The notes: generated by a model from the letters alone, not told the origin. DNA of 64,000 nt from UBA1930 sp943371535 (GCA_943371535.1 CALRVE020000003.1:1-64000); one strand, 5' to 3'. Counted from the first letter of the stretch, positions 27,922 to 36,918 are shown. Program-made: numbers and translations.

Positions 27922-29067
27922 ATGCTTCCATTAAATATCATATTCCCCGGTAAATTGGTTTTCGCCAACGGCTGCTTTGAAAATTTAGCAACAGAAGTTG
28001 CAGACCTGCAACCAAAATCTGTTTTCATTGCTACCATTACTCCATTGCTATCAACTGTAGAAAAGCTAACCAATGGTTTGCAAGAAAAAGGGATAGTAGT
28101 ATTGATTGATACAAGTATTGTTCAAGAACCAACTTTCACTGACTTTGAACATTTAATGCAAAAAGTAACACCTTTTAATCCCGATATTGTAATTGGTATT
28201 GGAGGTGGTAGTGTGTTGGATATAGCTAAGTTGGTTGCAGCTCAATTAGACAATGAACAAACACTTAAAGATTATGTAGGTATTGGTTTATTAAAAGGGA
28301 GAAAGAAAAAGTTAATTTGTGTACCAGCTACTTCTGGCACAGGTAGTGAAGCTTCACCCAATGCCATTTTGGTAGATGATACAGACAATCAAAAAAAAGG
28401 AATCATCAGTAAATATTTAGTTCCAGATATTGTGTATGTAGATCCTTTGTTAACTATTTCTGTTCCACCTTCAATTACTGCTGCTACAGGTATTGATGCA
28501 CTTACACATTGCATGGAAGCTTACACCAATAAGTTTGCACAGCCTTTTATAGATATGTTTGCCTACGAAGGCATGAAGTTAATTGCAGAGCATATTGTAA
28601 CTGCTGTGCAAGATGGAAGCAATGTAGTAGCAAGAGAAAAAGTTGCCATGGGTAGTTTATTAGGAGGCTTTTGTTTAGGCCCTGTAAACACAGCAGCAGT
28701 GCATGCTTTAAGCTATCCTTTGGGTAGCATGTATCACTTGGCACATGGACTAAGCAACGCTTTGCTATTACCTTATGTTATGGAATACAATATAGTGGGC
28801 AATGAAAAAAAATATGCAGAAGTTGCTATTGCATTGGGTTGTGAAAGAATGGAAAATGATTTGCAAACAGCATTGGCTGGTGTACAAAAAATAAAAGAGT
28901 TAAATGCAGCATGTGGCATTCCAGCTTCGTTAAAAGATGTAGGCGTTAAGGAAGAAGATATTACAACCATTGCAAAAGATGCTATGAAAGTGCAGCGATT
29001 GTTAAAGAATAATCCAAGAGAAGTGACAGAAGTTGATGCAATTGAAATTTATAAAAAAGCCATGTAG
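27922..29067 (+). CDS. Iron-containing alcohol dehydrogenase
   Basis: 381 residues, cytoplasmic. The NAD(P)-binding part has IVIGIGGGSVLDIAKLVA (about 90-107) and CVPATSGTGSEASPNAIL. The metal ligands fit the family pattern: Asp in AATGIDALTHCMEAY and His in HALSYPLGSMYHLAHGLSN. The family reduces short aldehydes such as lactaldehyde or oxidises sugar alcohols and acids. Between two DHDPS-type aldolases, a likely role is reduction of the aldehyde product. It has the usual length. Its translation start region is copied twice upstream. Confidence 0.9.
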   Translation: MLPLNIIFPGKLVFANGCFENLATEVADLQPKSVFIATITPLLSTVEKLTNGLQEKGIVVLIDTSIVQEPTFTDFEHLMQKVTPFNPDIVIGIGGGSVLDIAKLVAAQLDNEQTLKDYVGIGLLKGRKKKLICVPATSGTGSEASPNAILVDDTDNQKKGIISKYLVPDIVYVDPLLTISVPPSITAATGIDALTHCMEAYTNKFAQPFIDMFAYEGMKLIAEHIVTAVQDGSNVVAREKVAMGSLLGGFCLGPVNTAAVHALSYPLGSMYHLAHGLSNALLLPYVMEYNIVGNEKKYAEVAIALGCERMENDLQTALAGVQKIKELNAACGIPASLKDVGVKEEDITTIAKDAMKVQRLLKNNPREVTEVDAIEIYKKAM

Positions 29068-29272
29068 CAATGGGTAAATAGTTCTTTTTATAAAAATAGT
29101 TTGGGGCTGTGAGCAGTAGAATAAATATCAACTGTAGTTGGGGCTTTCCGTTGCAATCTTTTTTGCTTATTCCCCTCCCTTGGAGGGGTAGGGGTGGTTG
29201 CAAAAAAGGATTTCCACTTTAATCCCCAGCCAATGAGCAATAGAATATAATTGAACAAAAGAATAATAGATA
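29068..29272 (+). repeat. Intergenic R3-type fragments and R2
   Basis: Diverged R3-like sequence (about 29105-29160) is followed by R2 (29172-29200) and another degenerate fragment reaching the next start codon. No gene is seen. Confidence 0.5.
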
Positions 29273-30202
29273 ATGAGCAATAATAATTCCCCTTTAGGGG
29301 TTAGGGTTAAAAAATACAAAGGTGTAGTTGTACCAACAGTTACACCACTCACCAGCAATTATCAATTAGATGAAGCTGCGGTAGAAAAAATGTTTCAGCA
29401 TTTTTATGCCAGCAATGTTGAGCCATTTATTTTAGGCACAACAGGCGAAGCTGCTTCTATTGCTACCAATATTAAAAAGCAATTTGTACAAAAAGCTGCT
29501 GCAATAAAAAAACAAGGAAGCTTATTGTATGTTGGTATTTCTTCTAATTGTTTAGACGAAAGTATTGAATTGTCTAATCATGCTGCTGAAGTTGGAGCAG
29601 ATGTTGTAGTGGCAACGATTCCATCTTATTATGCTTTAACAGAATTGCAAACCAAAATTTACTTTGAAACATTGGCCAATAAAAGTCCCTTGCCAATGAT
29701 TATTTACAATATTCCTGCTACAACACATGTGTCCTTGCCATTAGAATGGTTAGATGTGTTGAGTCATCATCCAAATATTGTAGCAGCAAAGGATAGTGAA
29801 AGAAGTGATGAACGTTTAATGCAAAGCATCGCTTTATGGAAGGATAGAGAAGACTTTAGTCACTTTGTAGGTTGGGCTGCAAGAAGTGCAAAGGCCTTGT
29901 TGTTAGGTAGTGATGGCATTATACCAAGTACAGGAAATGTTGTAGCATCTATCTATAAAACTTTAGTTGAAGCAGTTGCAAGTGGAGATGAAGCTACAGC
30001 TTATACCATGCAGCAATTGAGTGATGATATTGGTGCAGTTTATCAAGGTGGAAAAACATTAGGAGAAAGTTTATGGGCTTTAAAAGTGTTGATGCAAAGT
30101 AAGGGTTTGTGTGAGCCTTATGTAATGCCACCATTACAAGGAATGAGTGAAAATGAAAAGCAAAGTTTGTTAGAAAAATTTACATTGATTAGTTATGAAT
30201 AA
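29273..30202 (+). CDS. DHDPS-family aldolase (second copy), with R2-encoded N-terminus
   Basis: 309 residues. The family core starts at about residue 13: KYKGVVVPTVTPLTSNYQLD, then FILGTTGEAASI (the G-T-T-G-E motif, conserved here unlike the first copy), VVVATIPSYYA, MIIYNIPATTHVSLP (catalytic Tyr region), and VAAKDSERSDERLM with the Schiff-base Lys. The first 12 residues, MSNNNSPLGVRV, come from a translated R2 palindrome (29289-29309). Two DHDPS paralogues in one cluster suggest either successive steps or two substrates (for example 2-keto-3-deoxy acids from rhamnose and from uronates); this is inference. Confidence 0.87.
   Translation: MSNNNSPLGVRVKKYKGVVVPTVTPLTSNYQLDEAAVEKMFQHFYASNVEPFILGTTGEAASIATNIKKQFVQKAAAIKKQGSLLYVGISSNCLDESIELSNHAAEVGADVVVATIPSYYALTELQTKIYFETLANKSPLPMIIYNIPATTHVSLPLEWLDVLSHHPNIVAAKDSERSDERLMQSIALWKDREDFSHFVGWAARSAKALLLGSDGIIPSTGNVVASIYKTLVEAVASGDEATAYTMQQLSDDIGAVYQGGKTLGESLWALKVLMQSKGLCEPYVMPPLQGMSENEKQSLLEKFTLISYE
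29289..29309 (+). repeat. R2 palindrome translated at a protein N-terminus
   Basis: CCCCTTTAGGGG plus a TTAGGG tail is read as SPLGVR at codons 6-11 of the second DHDPS-type enzyme. Confidence 0.75.
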
Positions 30203-30363
30203 TGAATGAAATTCTAGGCTATGTAGGTTAAAAACCTTTGTGAAACTTTGTGTTCTTTGTGTCTTTGTGGTTCAAAAAAAAGCTCAGTGATAAACAGAAC
30301 GTACAAGAGTGCGACGCAACTGAAGTCGGATTGAAATACAAAAGCTGATAACAAAAAAATAAA
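30203..30363 (+). repeat. Intergenic R1 right arm and R3 forward
   Basis: The R1 right arm (about 30232-30273) is followed by R3 forward (about 30275-30358, GTACAAGAGTGCGACGCAAC version) ending AAAAGCTGATAAC just before the ATG. Confidence 0.65.
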
Positions 30364-31434
30364 ATGAAAGAAATAATACATCATAGCACCCCTTTAGGGG
30401 ATGGGGGAAAACCAATTATTGGTATAACAATGGGCGACCCTGCAAGTATTGGTCCTGAAATTGCAGTAAAAGCTTTGTTGAAAAAAGAAATATACGAAAG
30501 CTGTAAGCCTTTGCTGGTAGGCGATGCAGCCGTTTTTGAGCAAATAATTAATCTCTTGCATTTAGATGCAAAGCTGAATATTATTTCAAAAGTGGCTGAT
30601 GCAAAATTTGAATTTGGCGTGATTGATGTATTTGATTTAAACAACACCAATATAACAGAACTAGCGTTTGGAACCATTAGTGCATCAAGCGGACATGCAT
30701 CTTTTGAAGCAGTAAAAAAAGTAATTGAATTAGCATTGGCAAAAGAAGTAGATGCAACAGTTACTGGGCCTATCAACAAAAAATCTATCAACGAAGCTGG
30801 TCATCATTTTGCTGGTCATACAGAAATATATGCTACCTATACTGGTACAAAAAAATACGCTATGTTATTGGTAGAAGATAGCATTAATGTGATTCATGTA
30901 AGTACACATGTGTCATTAAGACAAGCATGTGATTTGGTGAAGAAAGATAGAATTGTACAAGTGATAGAATTGATGGTAGATGGATTAAAACGTTTAGGTA
31001 AAACCAATTTGAGAATAGGTGTAGCAGGATTAAATCCACATGCTGGCGACAATGGATTATTTGGTACAGAAGAAGCAGAAGAAATCGTACCAGCTATTGA
31101 AGAAGCAATAGCAAAAGGGTATGATGTAGAAGGGCCTGTTCCTCCAGATACCATGTTTGCCAAAGCAGCACAAGGAGCTTATGGAGGTGTGGTGGCAATG
31201 TATCATGATCAAGGACATATTCCTTTTAAATTATCAGGCTTTAAATGGAATGCTGAAAAGCAACAAATGGATAGTGTAAAAGGTGTAAATATTACATTGG
31301 GTTTGCCAATTATTAGAACATCGGTAGATCATGGAACTGCTTTTGAAATTGCAGGAAAAGGAATAGCCAGTGAAGATGCAATGGTACTGGCAATTGAAAG
31401 TGCAGTGCAGTTGAGTAAACATAAAAATGTATAA
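30364..31434 (+). CDS. pdxA2: PdxA2-type 4-phospho-sugar-acid 3-dehydrogenase
   Basis: 356 residues, cytoplasmic. The PdxA fold is clear: IGITMGDPASIGPEIAVKAL (about 18-38), VTGPINKKSINEAGHHFAGHTE (metal-binding His), HVSTHVSLRQACDLV, GLNPHAGDNGLFGTEE, and VAMYHDQGHIPFKL. It is followed after 2 bp by a DUF1537 kinase, the pairing known for D-threonate/D-erythronate catabolism, where the kinase makes 4-phospho-D-threonate or -erythronate and PdxA2 oxidises it with decarboxylation to DHAP. That makes vitamin B6 synthesis unlikely. Residues 7-15 (HSTPLGDGG) are encoded by an R2 palindrome. Confidence 0.9.
   Translation: MKEIIHHSTPLGDGGKPIIGITMGDPASIGPEIAVKALLKKEIYESCKPLLVGDAAVFEQIINLLHLDAKLNIISKVADAKFEFGVIDVFDLNNTNITELAFGTISASSGHASFEAVKKVIELALAKEVDATVTGPINKKSINEAGHHFAGHTEIYATYTGTKKYAMLLVEDSINVIHVSTHVSLRQACDLVKKDRIVQVIELMVDGLKRLGKTNLRIGVAGLNPHAGDNGLFGTEEAEEIVPAIEEAIAKGYDVEGPVPPDTMFAKAAQGAYGGVVAMYHDQGHIPFKLSGFKWNAEKQQMDSVKGVNITLGLPIIRTSVDHGTAFEIAGKGIASEDAMVLAIESAVQLSKHKNV
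30389..30407 (+). repeat. R2 palindrome translated at the PdxA2 N-terminus
   Basis: CCCCTTTAGGGG followed by ATGGGGG is read as PLGDGG ahead of the conserved PdxA core. Confidence 0.75.
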
Positions 31435-31436
31435 AC

Positions 31437-32549
31437 TTGGTAGTAGTTGTAGCAGATGATTTTACTGGAGCAGCCGAATTAGCTGGCATTGCATTACGAT
31501 TTGGCATGCAATTGACTGTGTATGTAAATGCAGATTCTTTGAATGATGTGCCGACTAATAGTGCAGGTTGTATAGTAAATACAGACAGTCGTTCTATGAA
31601 AAAGCAAGATGCTTTACTGATAACAGCAAAAGTATTTAAATATTTGGCAAACCAACCAGTTTTACTATTGTATAAAAAAATAGATTCAGTATTGAGAGGT
31701 TATGTGATTGATGAACTCAACATACAAATGCAACAACTAGGTTTAAAAAAGGCAATTATTGCACCTGCAAATCCAAGCCTTGGTAGAACCATTGAACAAG
31801 GAAAATATTTTATCAATGGACAAGAAATTACAACAACAGGTTTTATCAATGACCCTGAATTTCCTGTAAAGAGTTCCTTTGTAAAAGAAATATTGAATGA
31901 TGTTGAAGTAAATGTTTTACAACATACTGATACATTGCCAACGCAAGGCATTGTTGTGGCTGGTACTAGTACTAATGAAGATATAAAAGCTTGGGCAAAT
32001 AAAATAGACAACAGTTTTGCATTAGCAGGTGCTGGTGATTTTTTTACTGCTTTGTTAGAGAAACAATTTGTTGTAAAAGAGCAATCAGAAGCTCGTTTAC
32101 GAAAGCCATTTTTATTTGTTGCTGGCAGTGCATTTGAAGCTGCAAGAGAAAGAATAAAACAATGGAAAAATAAAGCAATAAGTGTTGTTGCGGTAGACTC
32201 ATATTTTGAGTTAATACAAACTAGTGATGAATATTTTGTATTAGCTGTGCAAGAAAATATAACTGAAGTATCAGCATTGGAACTTAGAACAGCAATGGGA
32301 AAAACTGTTCAACAATTGGTACAGCTATTAAGCATTCAAGAATTGTTTATAGAAGGAGGCTCAACAGCAGCAAGTGTTTTAGCTGCTTTAGCTATTACTT
32401 CATTAATGCCAGAAAATGAACTATGTAGAGGAGTGGTGAGAATGTTTTGTTCCCCTACTTTGGAGGGGTTAGGGGTGGCTTCTTTATTTGTTACAGTTAA
32501 ACCAGGTAGTTATGAGCTAACTAAACAAATTTTAGATGTATACTCATAA
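31437..32549 (+). CDS. DUF1537 four-carbon acid sugar kinase (D-threonate/D-erythronate kinase-like), TTG start
   Basis: 370 residues. The start must be the TTG at 31437, two bases after the PdxA2 stop: no ATG fits the frame, which has a stop at 31422, and the conserved core VVVADDFTGAAELAG begins at once. Other motifs are VNTDSRSM, LLYKKIDSVLRGYVIDEL, IAPANPSLGRTIEQGKYFINGQ and FIEGGSTAASVLAAL. It would phosphorylate a four-carbon sugar acid for PdxA2; the close spacing suggests translational coupling. Near the C-terminus an R2 palindrome (32451-32478) is translated as SPTLEGLGVA. The protein is slightly short for the family (about 400-430). Confidence 0.88.
   Translation: MVVVVADDFTGAAELAGIALRFGMQLTVYVNADSLNDVPTNSAGCIVNTDSRSMKKQDALLITAKVFKYLANQPVLLLYKKIDSVLRGYVIDELNIQMQQLGLKKAIIAPANPSLGRTIEQGKYFINGQEITTTGFINDPEFPVKSSFVKEILNDVEVNVLQHTDTLPTQGIVVAGTSTNEDIKAWANKIDNSFALAGAGDFFTALLEKQFVVKEQSEARLRKPFLFVAGSAFEAARERIKQWKNKAISVVAVDSYFELIQTSDEYFVLAVQENITEVSALELRTAMGKTVQQLVQLLSIQELFIEGGSTAASVLAALAITSLMPENELCRGVVRMFCSPTLEGLGVASLFVTVKPGSYELTKQILDVYS
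32451..32478 (+). repeat. Complete R2 unit translated inside the DUF1537 kinase
   Basis: The CCCCTACTTTGGAGGGG core and the TTAGGGGTGG tail are both present, matching intergenic R2 copies, and lie in frame between GVVRMF and the conserved SLFVTVKPGSY. Confidence 0.8.
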
Positions 32550-32597
32550 AACTTTGTGCCCCTTTGTGTCTTAGTGCCTTTGTGGTTTTAAAAAATA

Positions 32598-34163
32598 TTG
32601 CCCTATATGAATCATTTACATTTTATAGATTACGCCATCATCTTATTTGTGCTTGCTATTACACTATGGCTAGGTTTCAAGTTTGCCAATAAACAAAATA
32701 GCACACAAGCTTTTTTCTTAGCCAAAGGAAATTTTCCTTCATGGGCATTGGGTTTGTCATTACTATCTACACTCATTAGCAGCAATACTTTTTTAGGTTA
32801 TCCAGAACAAGGTTATCAATCTAACTGGATTTACTTGTTACAAGGCTACATGGTGCCTATTGTTTTGTTGGGTACAATATGGTTTATTGTTCCATTGTTT
32901 CGTAAAGTAATTGGTTTAAGTACGTATGAATACTTTGAAAAACGTTTTGGCAAATTTGCTCGTTACTATTCTTCCTCATCATTTATTATCAGGCAGTTTG
33001 CAGGAATGGGATCAGTGTTAACTTTAGTGGCGTTGGCTATTTATCAACTCACCAATATTAATCCTGTTTTTATTTTGTTAGCTGTTGGGTTTGTATTAAT
33101 TATACTCAACCTAAAAGGAGGTATGCAAGCGGTAATTTGGTTAGATGTTTTTCAAGGCTTCATGTTATTTATCAGTGGATTTATATGTTTGGGTATTTTA
33201 CTTTTTTCTATAAAAGGAGGCGTTCCAGAAGCACTAAAAATCGCTGGTGAAAATAATAGATCGGGTTTTGGACCTTACGACTTTAAATTAGATAGAATTA
33301 GCTTTTGGGTGTTAATTATTAATGGTGCATTTTATGCCATTCAAAAATATGCAACCGACCAAACTGTGGTGCAACGTTACCTTACTGCAAAGTCTGATAA
33401 GTCGGCCATCAAAGCATCTCTAATGGGCATTTTTCTTACCGTTCCCATCTGGACAATCTTCATGTTCATTGGCACTGCATTATTTGTGTACTACAAACAA
33501 AACCCTTTACCAGAAGGGATTACAGCCAAAACAGTTTTTCCATATTTTATGATGACCAAGTTGCCCACAGGTGTTATTGGTTTTATAGTAGCAGCTTTAA
33601 TTAGTGCAGCAATTTGTAGTTTAAGTGCCGATATTAATTCAAATGCAGCCGTTGGTATGGAAGATTATTATAAAAAGTTTTGGCCAGGCAAATCCGATAA
33701 ACAAAATTTATATGCTAGTAAAGTAATGGTTTTTTTATCCTGTTTTTTTGCAATTGGTATGGGCTACTTTTATTTAAAGTTTAGCAATGGCGGCATCATA
33801 GATTTAATATTTACTGTGTATGCTATTTTTAGTGGAGGCATTGTAGGTATCTTTATATTGGGCGTATTTAGTGCAAGAGCCAATAGGCAAGGTGTAAATA
33901 TTGGTATTATTGCTTGTGTGTTGTTCACAGCTTATGCTTTTTTTACTTCAACAGAAATTGGACTAGAAGGCAATAAAAAACTGCTCCTCAACTTTGGAAA
34001 ATATAACTTTACACACCACAAATTAATGCTAGGAGTGTATAGTCATTTAATAGTTATTGGTGTTGGTTATGTAGCAAGTTTGTTCTTTCCAAAACCAGTT
34101 TTAGATACCAATTTGTTGTACAGTGGATGGCTTCAAAATAAACGAAATGAAAACAAGAAATAA
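32598..34163 (+). CDS. Sodium:solute symporter (SSS family), second of three
   Basis: 521 residues, about 13 membrane helices. Start MNHLHFIDYAIILFVLAIT; the conserved second helix region reads GNFPSWALGLSLLSTLISSNTFLGYP, then NLKGGMQAVIWLDVFQG and AALISAAICSLSADINSNAAVG. It closely parallels the symporter at 22665, and the two bracket the sugar-acid enzymes. It follows the kinase after 48 bp that hold only an R1 right arm. Substrate is inferred to be a monosaccharide or sugar acid of the same pathway. An open leader frame of the next gene overlaps its last 41 bp. Confidence 0.88.
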   Translation: MPYMNHLHFIDYAIILFVLAITLWLGFKFANKQNSTQAFFLAKGNFPSWALGLSLLSTLISSNTFLGYPEQGYQSNWIYLLQGYMVPIVLLGTIWFIVPLFRKVIGLSTYEYFEKRFGKFARYYSSSSFIIRQFAGMGSVLTLVALAIYQLTNINPVFILLAVGFVLIILNLKGGMQAVIWLDVFQGFMLFISGFICLGILLFSIKGGVPEALKIAGENNRSGFGPYDFKLDRISFWVLIINGAFYAIQKYATDQTVVQRYLTAKSDKSAIKASLMGIFLTVPIWTIFMFIGTALFVYYKQNPLPEGITAKTVFPYFMMTKLPTGVIGFIVAALISAAICSLSADINSNAAVGMEDYYKKFWPGKSDKQNLYASKVMVFLSCFFAIGMGYFYLKFSNGGIIDLIFTVYAIFSGGIVGIFILGVFSARANRQGVNIGIIACVLFTAYAFFTSTEIGLEGNKKLLLNFGKYNFTHHKLMLGVYSHLIVIGVGYVASLFFPKPVLDTNLLYSGWLQNKRNENKK

Positions 34164-34536
34164 TTTTTTTTATGTACTAAGCTGTAGTGCTACTATTATG
34201 CACCTGTTGCGTCGCACACTTGTACTGAAGGAATACCATTCAGCAGGTTTAAACCACCAAGCCACAAAGGCACAAAGTTTCTCTAAGAAATTTTCATGCA
34301 CCCTTTGCCTCTTTACCTCTTTGTCTTTTGGTGTAAAAACAAATCTGCGTAAATCTGTTTCAACCCTAAGCCAACACTTTGTGCTACTTTGTGCCTTCGT
34401 GTCTTTGTGGTTCAATTCTTTTTGTCATAGTGTAAAAAAAAATCTGTGTAAATCTGTGTCATCCGTGAGCAAATCCTTCGTGTCTTTGTGGTTCAATTTT
34501 TTTCATCTCAGCTTAAAAACAAATCTGTTTAAATCC
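34164..34536 (+). repeat. Degenerate R3/R1/R4 repeat array upstream of the esterase fusion
   Basis: R3 reverse (about 34180-34240) precedes an R1 left arm (34252-34300). Then come three diverged copies of a unit made of an R4-type AAATCTGTNTAAATCTGT and an R1 right arm ending TTTGTGGTTCAAT (ending near 34416, 34499 and 34596). All of it is open in the frame of the downstream enzyme back to 34123. Confidence 0.7.
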
Positions 34537-36792
34537 GTGTTATCTGTGAGCAAACCCTTGGTGCTGCTTTGTGTCTTTCTGTCTTTGTGGTTCAATTCCT
34601 CTGCTCAACAAAACTCCGACAATCAATATTCAAAACCACTCAAACAAGTATTGCAGGAAGTTCAAAAAAAGTATGGCATTGCCATAAAGATAGATGAGAA
34701 AATGGTAGCCAATAAAACAGTCACCTATGCCGATTGGAAATATAGAAAAGATGTAGAGCAAACACTCGATAATATTTTAAAACCACTCGAATTAAAAGTT
34801 AAAAAAGAAGGAGATAAAAAATACAAACTCAGTACTTATGAATACTATCGTTGGAATGTTGAAGAAGGCTGGGCTGAGCTAGATAGAATTGCTGCTCAAT
34901 ACAAGAACATAGAAGAATGGGAGAAACGCAAACAAGCTTTGAAGCCAGCACTGTTAGAAGCTTTGCAACTAAAACAATTTCCTGCATCTCCAAAAACACA
35001 AGCCATTATTACACCACAGAGAAAGTTTGATGGCTACACTGTAGAAAATATTGCTATAGAATATTTACCAGGTGTTTGGGTAAGTGGTTCTTTGTACAAA
35101 CCTTCAAAATTTAAAGCCCGCCTGAATGACAAAGTCGGGCAGGGTAAGATTCCTGTTGTATTGCATCCACAAGGGCATTGGGATAAACATCGTTATCGTT
35201 CAGATTGTCAATATACTTCAGCAACTATTGCAAAAATGGGAGCAATGGTTTTTAATTACGACATGTTTGCTTGGGGCGAATCTATGTTGCAAGTAAAATA
35301 TGAAGACCATAGAAAAAGTCTCAGCATGACTTTGCAACTATTAGGAACTAAAAGAATTTTAGATTATTTGTTAACGTTGAAAGATGCAGATACAAGCAAA
35401 GTAGCAATCACAGGAGGTTCAGGTGCAGGCACACATGCTATCATGTTTACAGCTATCGATGAAAGAATAAAAATTGCTGCACCCATTGTTTCTTTATCCT
35501 CTTATTTCTATGGTGGTTGCCCTTGCGAAAGTGGAATGCCTGTGCATCAATGTTTAGGCAGAACAAACAACGTAGAAATTGCTGCATTGGCAGCACCAAA
35601 ACCAATGTTGGTAGTAAGTGATGGTGGCGATTGGACAGATAAAATGCCTGAACATGATTTTCCTTATCTGCAAAAAATCTATGGCTATTATGGTAAGCAA
35701 GAAAATGTAATCAATGTGCATTTGCCAAATGATAAACATGATTTTGGTTACAATAAAAGAAAGCCTTTGTATGAATTTCTAGCCAAAGAATTCAGCTTAA
35801 ATATATCTGCCATACAAAACATTGATAAGCAAATTATAGATACTGCGATAACATTAGAACCAGAAAAAGCATTTTATGTTTTTGGTGATAATGGAGAAAG
35901 ATTACCTGCCAATGCTATAAAAGGCTTTGAGAATATTGAACAACTATTCTACAATGAAGTTGTAAAAGCCAAACAAAACCAACGCTACAAAATAGGGTTG
36001 ATAGATTTGATGTTGCTAAAGCGTCAGAAGTTAGGAGCAATTACCTTGGCTGCTCAATTAAATGCCGATGGTATTGAAATTGATATGGGAGGTTTGGGCA
36101 ACAGACCAACATTTGATAACCAATTATTAATTGATAGTGTTAGAAACAAATTCTTGCAAACTGCCAAAGAAAACAACGTAGAAATTTCTTCGTTGGCAAT
36201 GACAGGATATTATGCCCAATCATTTTGTGGCAGAACAGAATATATTCAATCAATTCAAGATTGTATTAAAACCATGCAATTGATGAATGTAAAAACAGCC
36301 TTCTTGCCATTAGGTGTTCAATGCGATTTGAAAAAAAATCCACAAGTAAGAGATTCGGTTATTGCTCGTTTAAGAGTGGCTGGAAAAATGGCTCAAGATG
36401 CAGGTGTTGTAATTGGTATAGAAACTGCTTTAAGTGCTAAAGAAGAAGTTCAATTGTTGAAAGAAATTAATTCACCTGCCATAAAAATTTATTTCAACTT
36501 TTCAAATCCTTTAAAAGAAGGAAGAGATTTAATTAAAGAATTAAAGCTTTTAGGCAAGGATAGAATTTGCATGATACATGCTAGCAATAAGGATAGTGTT
36601 TGGCTACAAAACGACCCTCAAATAAACATAAAAGCCATCAAGAAATGTTTAGATGAAATGGGCTATACTGGTTGGTTGGTAATTGAAAGAAGCAGAGATG
36701 CAAAAAAACCATCTGATACAAAATATAATTATGGTGCAAATACTGCTTTTTTGAAAAAAGAATTTCAAGCACTATCCCCTGAAGGGGAATAA
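34537..36792 (+). CDS. Acetyl-xylan-esterase-like hydrolase fused to a sugar-phosphate isomerase/epimerase-type TIM barrel
   Basis: I propose a GTG start at 34537, giving signal MLSVSKPLVLLCVFLSLWF and cleavage after SSA; GTG at 34546 and 34561 are alternatives. The frame is open to an ATG at 34123, but that would add a 138-residue repeat-derived leader. Domain order: short N-terminal segment (QVLQEVQKKYGIAIKID), alpha/beta hydrolase with ITGGSGAGTH (Ser nucleophile), Cys-rich YGGCPCESG and DKHDFGYN (His), then from about nt 35950 an AP-endonuclease-2-like barrel (DGIEIDMGGLG, VVIGIETALSAKEE, CMIHASNKDSVW, WLVIERSRD). It probably deacetylates or demethylates pectin; the second activity is unknown. 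The C-terminus (LSPEGE) is an R2 palindrome. Confidence 0.8.
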   Translation: MLSVSKPLVLLCVFLSLWFNSSAQQNSDNQYSKPLKQVLQEVQKKYGIAIKIDEKMVANKTVTYADWKYRKDVEQTLDNILKPLELKVKKEGDKKYKLSTYEYYRWNVEEGWAELDRIAAQYKNIEEWEKRKQALKPALLEALQLKQFPASPKTQAIITPQRKFDGYTVENIAIEYLPGVWVSGSLYKPSKFKARLNDKVGQGKIPVVLHPQGHWDKHRYRSDCQYTSATIAKMGAMVFNYDMFAWGESMLQVKYEDHRKSLSMTLQLLGTKRILDYLLTLKDADTSKVAITGGSGAGTHAIMFTAIDERIKIAAPIVSLSSYFYGGCPCESGMPVHQCLGRTNNVEIAALAAPKPMLVVSDGGDWTDKMPEHDFPYLQKIYGYYGKQENVINVHLPNDKHDFGYNKRKPLYEFLAKEFSLNISAIQNIDKQIIDTAITLEPEKAFYVFGDNGERLPANAIKGFENIEQLFYNEVVKAKQNQRYKIGLIDLMLLKRQKLGAITLAAQLNADGIEIDMGGLGNRPTFDNQLLIDSVRNKFLQTAKENNVEISSLAMTGYYAQSFCGRTEYIQSIQDCIKTMQLMNVKTAFLPLGVQCDLKKNPQVRDSVIARLRVAGKMAQDAGVVIGIETALSAKEEVQLLKEINSPAIKIYFNFSNPLKEGRDLIKELKLLGKDRICMIHASNKDSVWLQNDPQINIKAIKKCLDEMGYTGWLVIERSRDAKKPSDTKYNYGANTAFLKKEFQALSPEGE

Positions 36793-36820
36793 TTTATCCC
36801 CCTTTAGGGGATAGGGGTAA
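36776..36820 (+). repeat. Two adjacent R2 palindromes across a stop codon
   Basis: CCCCTGAAGGGG (36776-36787) encodes the last residues of the esterase fusion. A second copy CCCCCTTTAGGGG plus ATAGGGG tail (about 36798-36816) follows the stop. Confidence 0.75.
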
Positions 36821-36918
36821 AAAGTAAAATAATCCATCATTATAACTCATAGGTACATTGTATAGGCGTTGGGCTAATGGTACATTTAACTTTTAAAGAG
36901 CCATACCAATATTGTAGA

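Noticed and set aside
30381..30791. A minus-strand 136-codon frame inside pdxA2
   Set aside because: It is antisense to conserved PdxA motifs, a normal shadow frame.
30364..31434. Vitamin B6 biosynthetic PdxA
   Set aside because: The direct coupling to a DUF1537 kinase matches the PdxA2 role in four-carbon acid catabolism.
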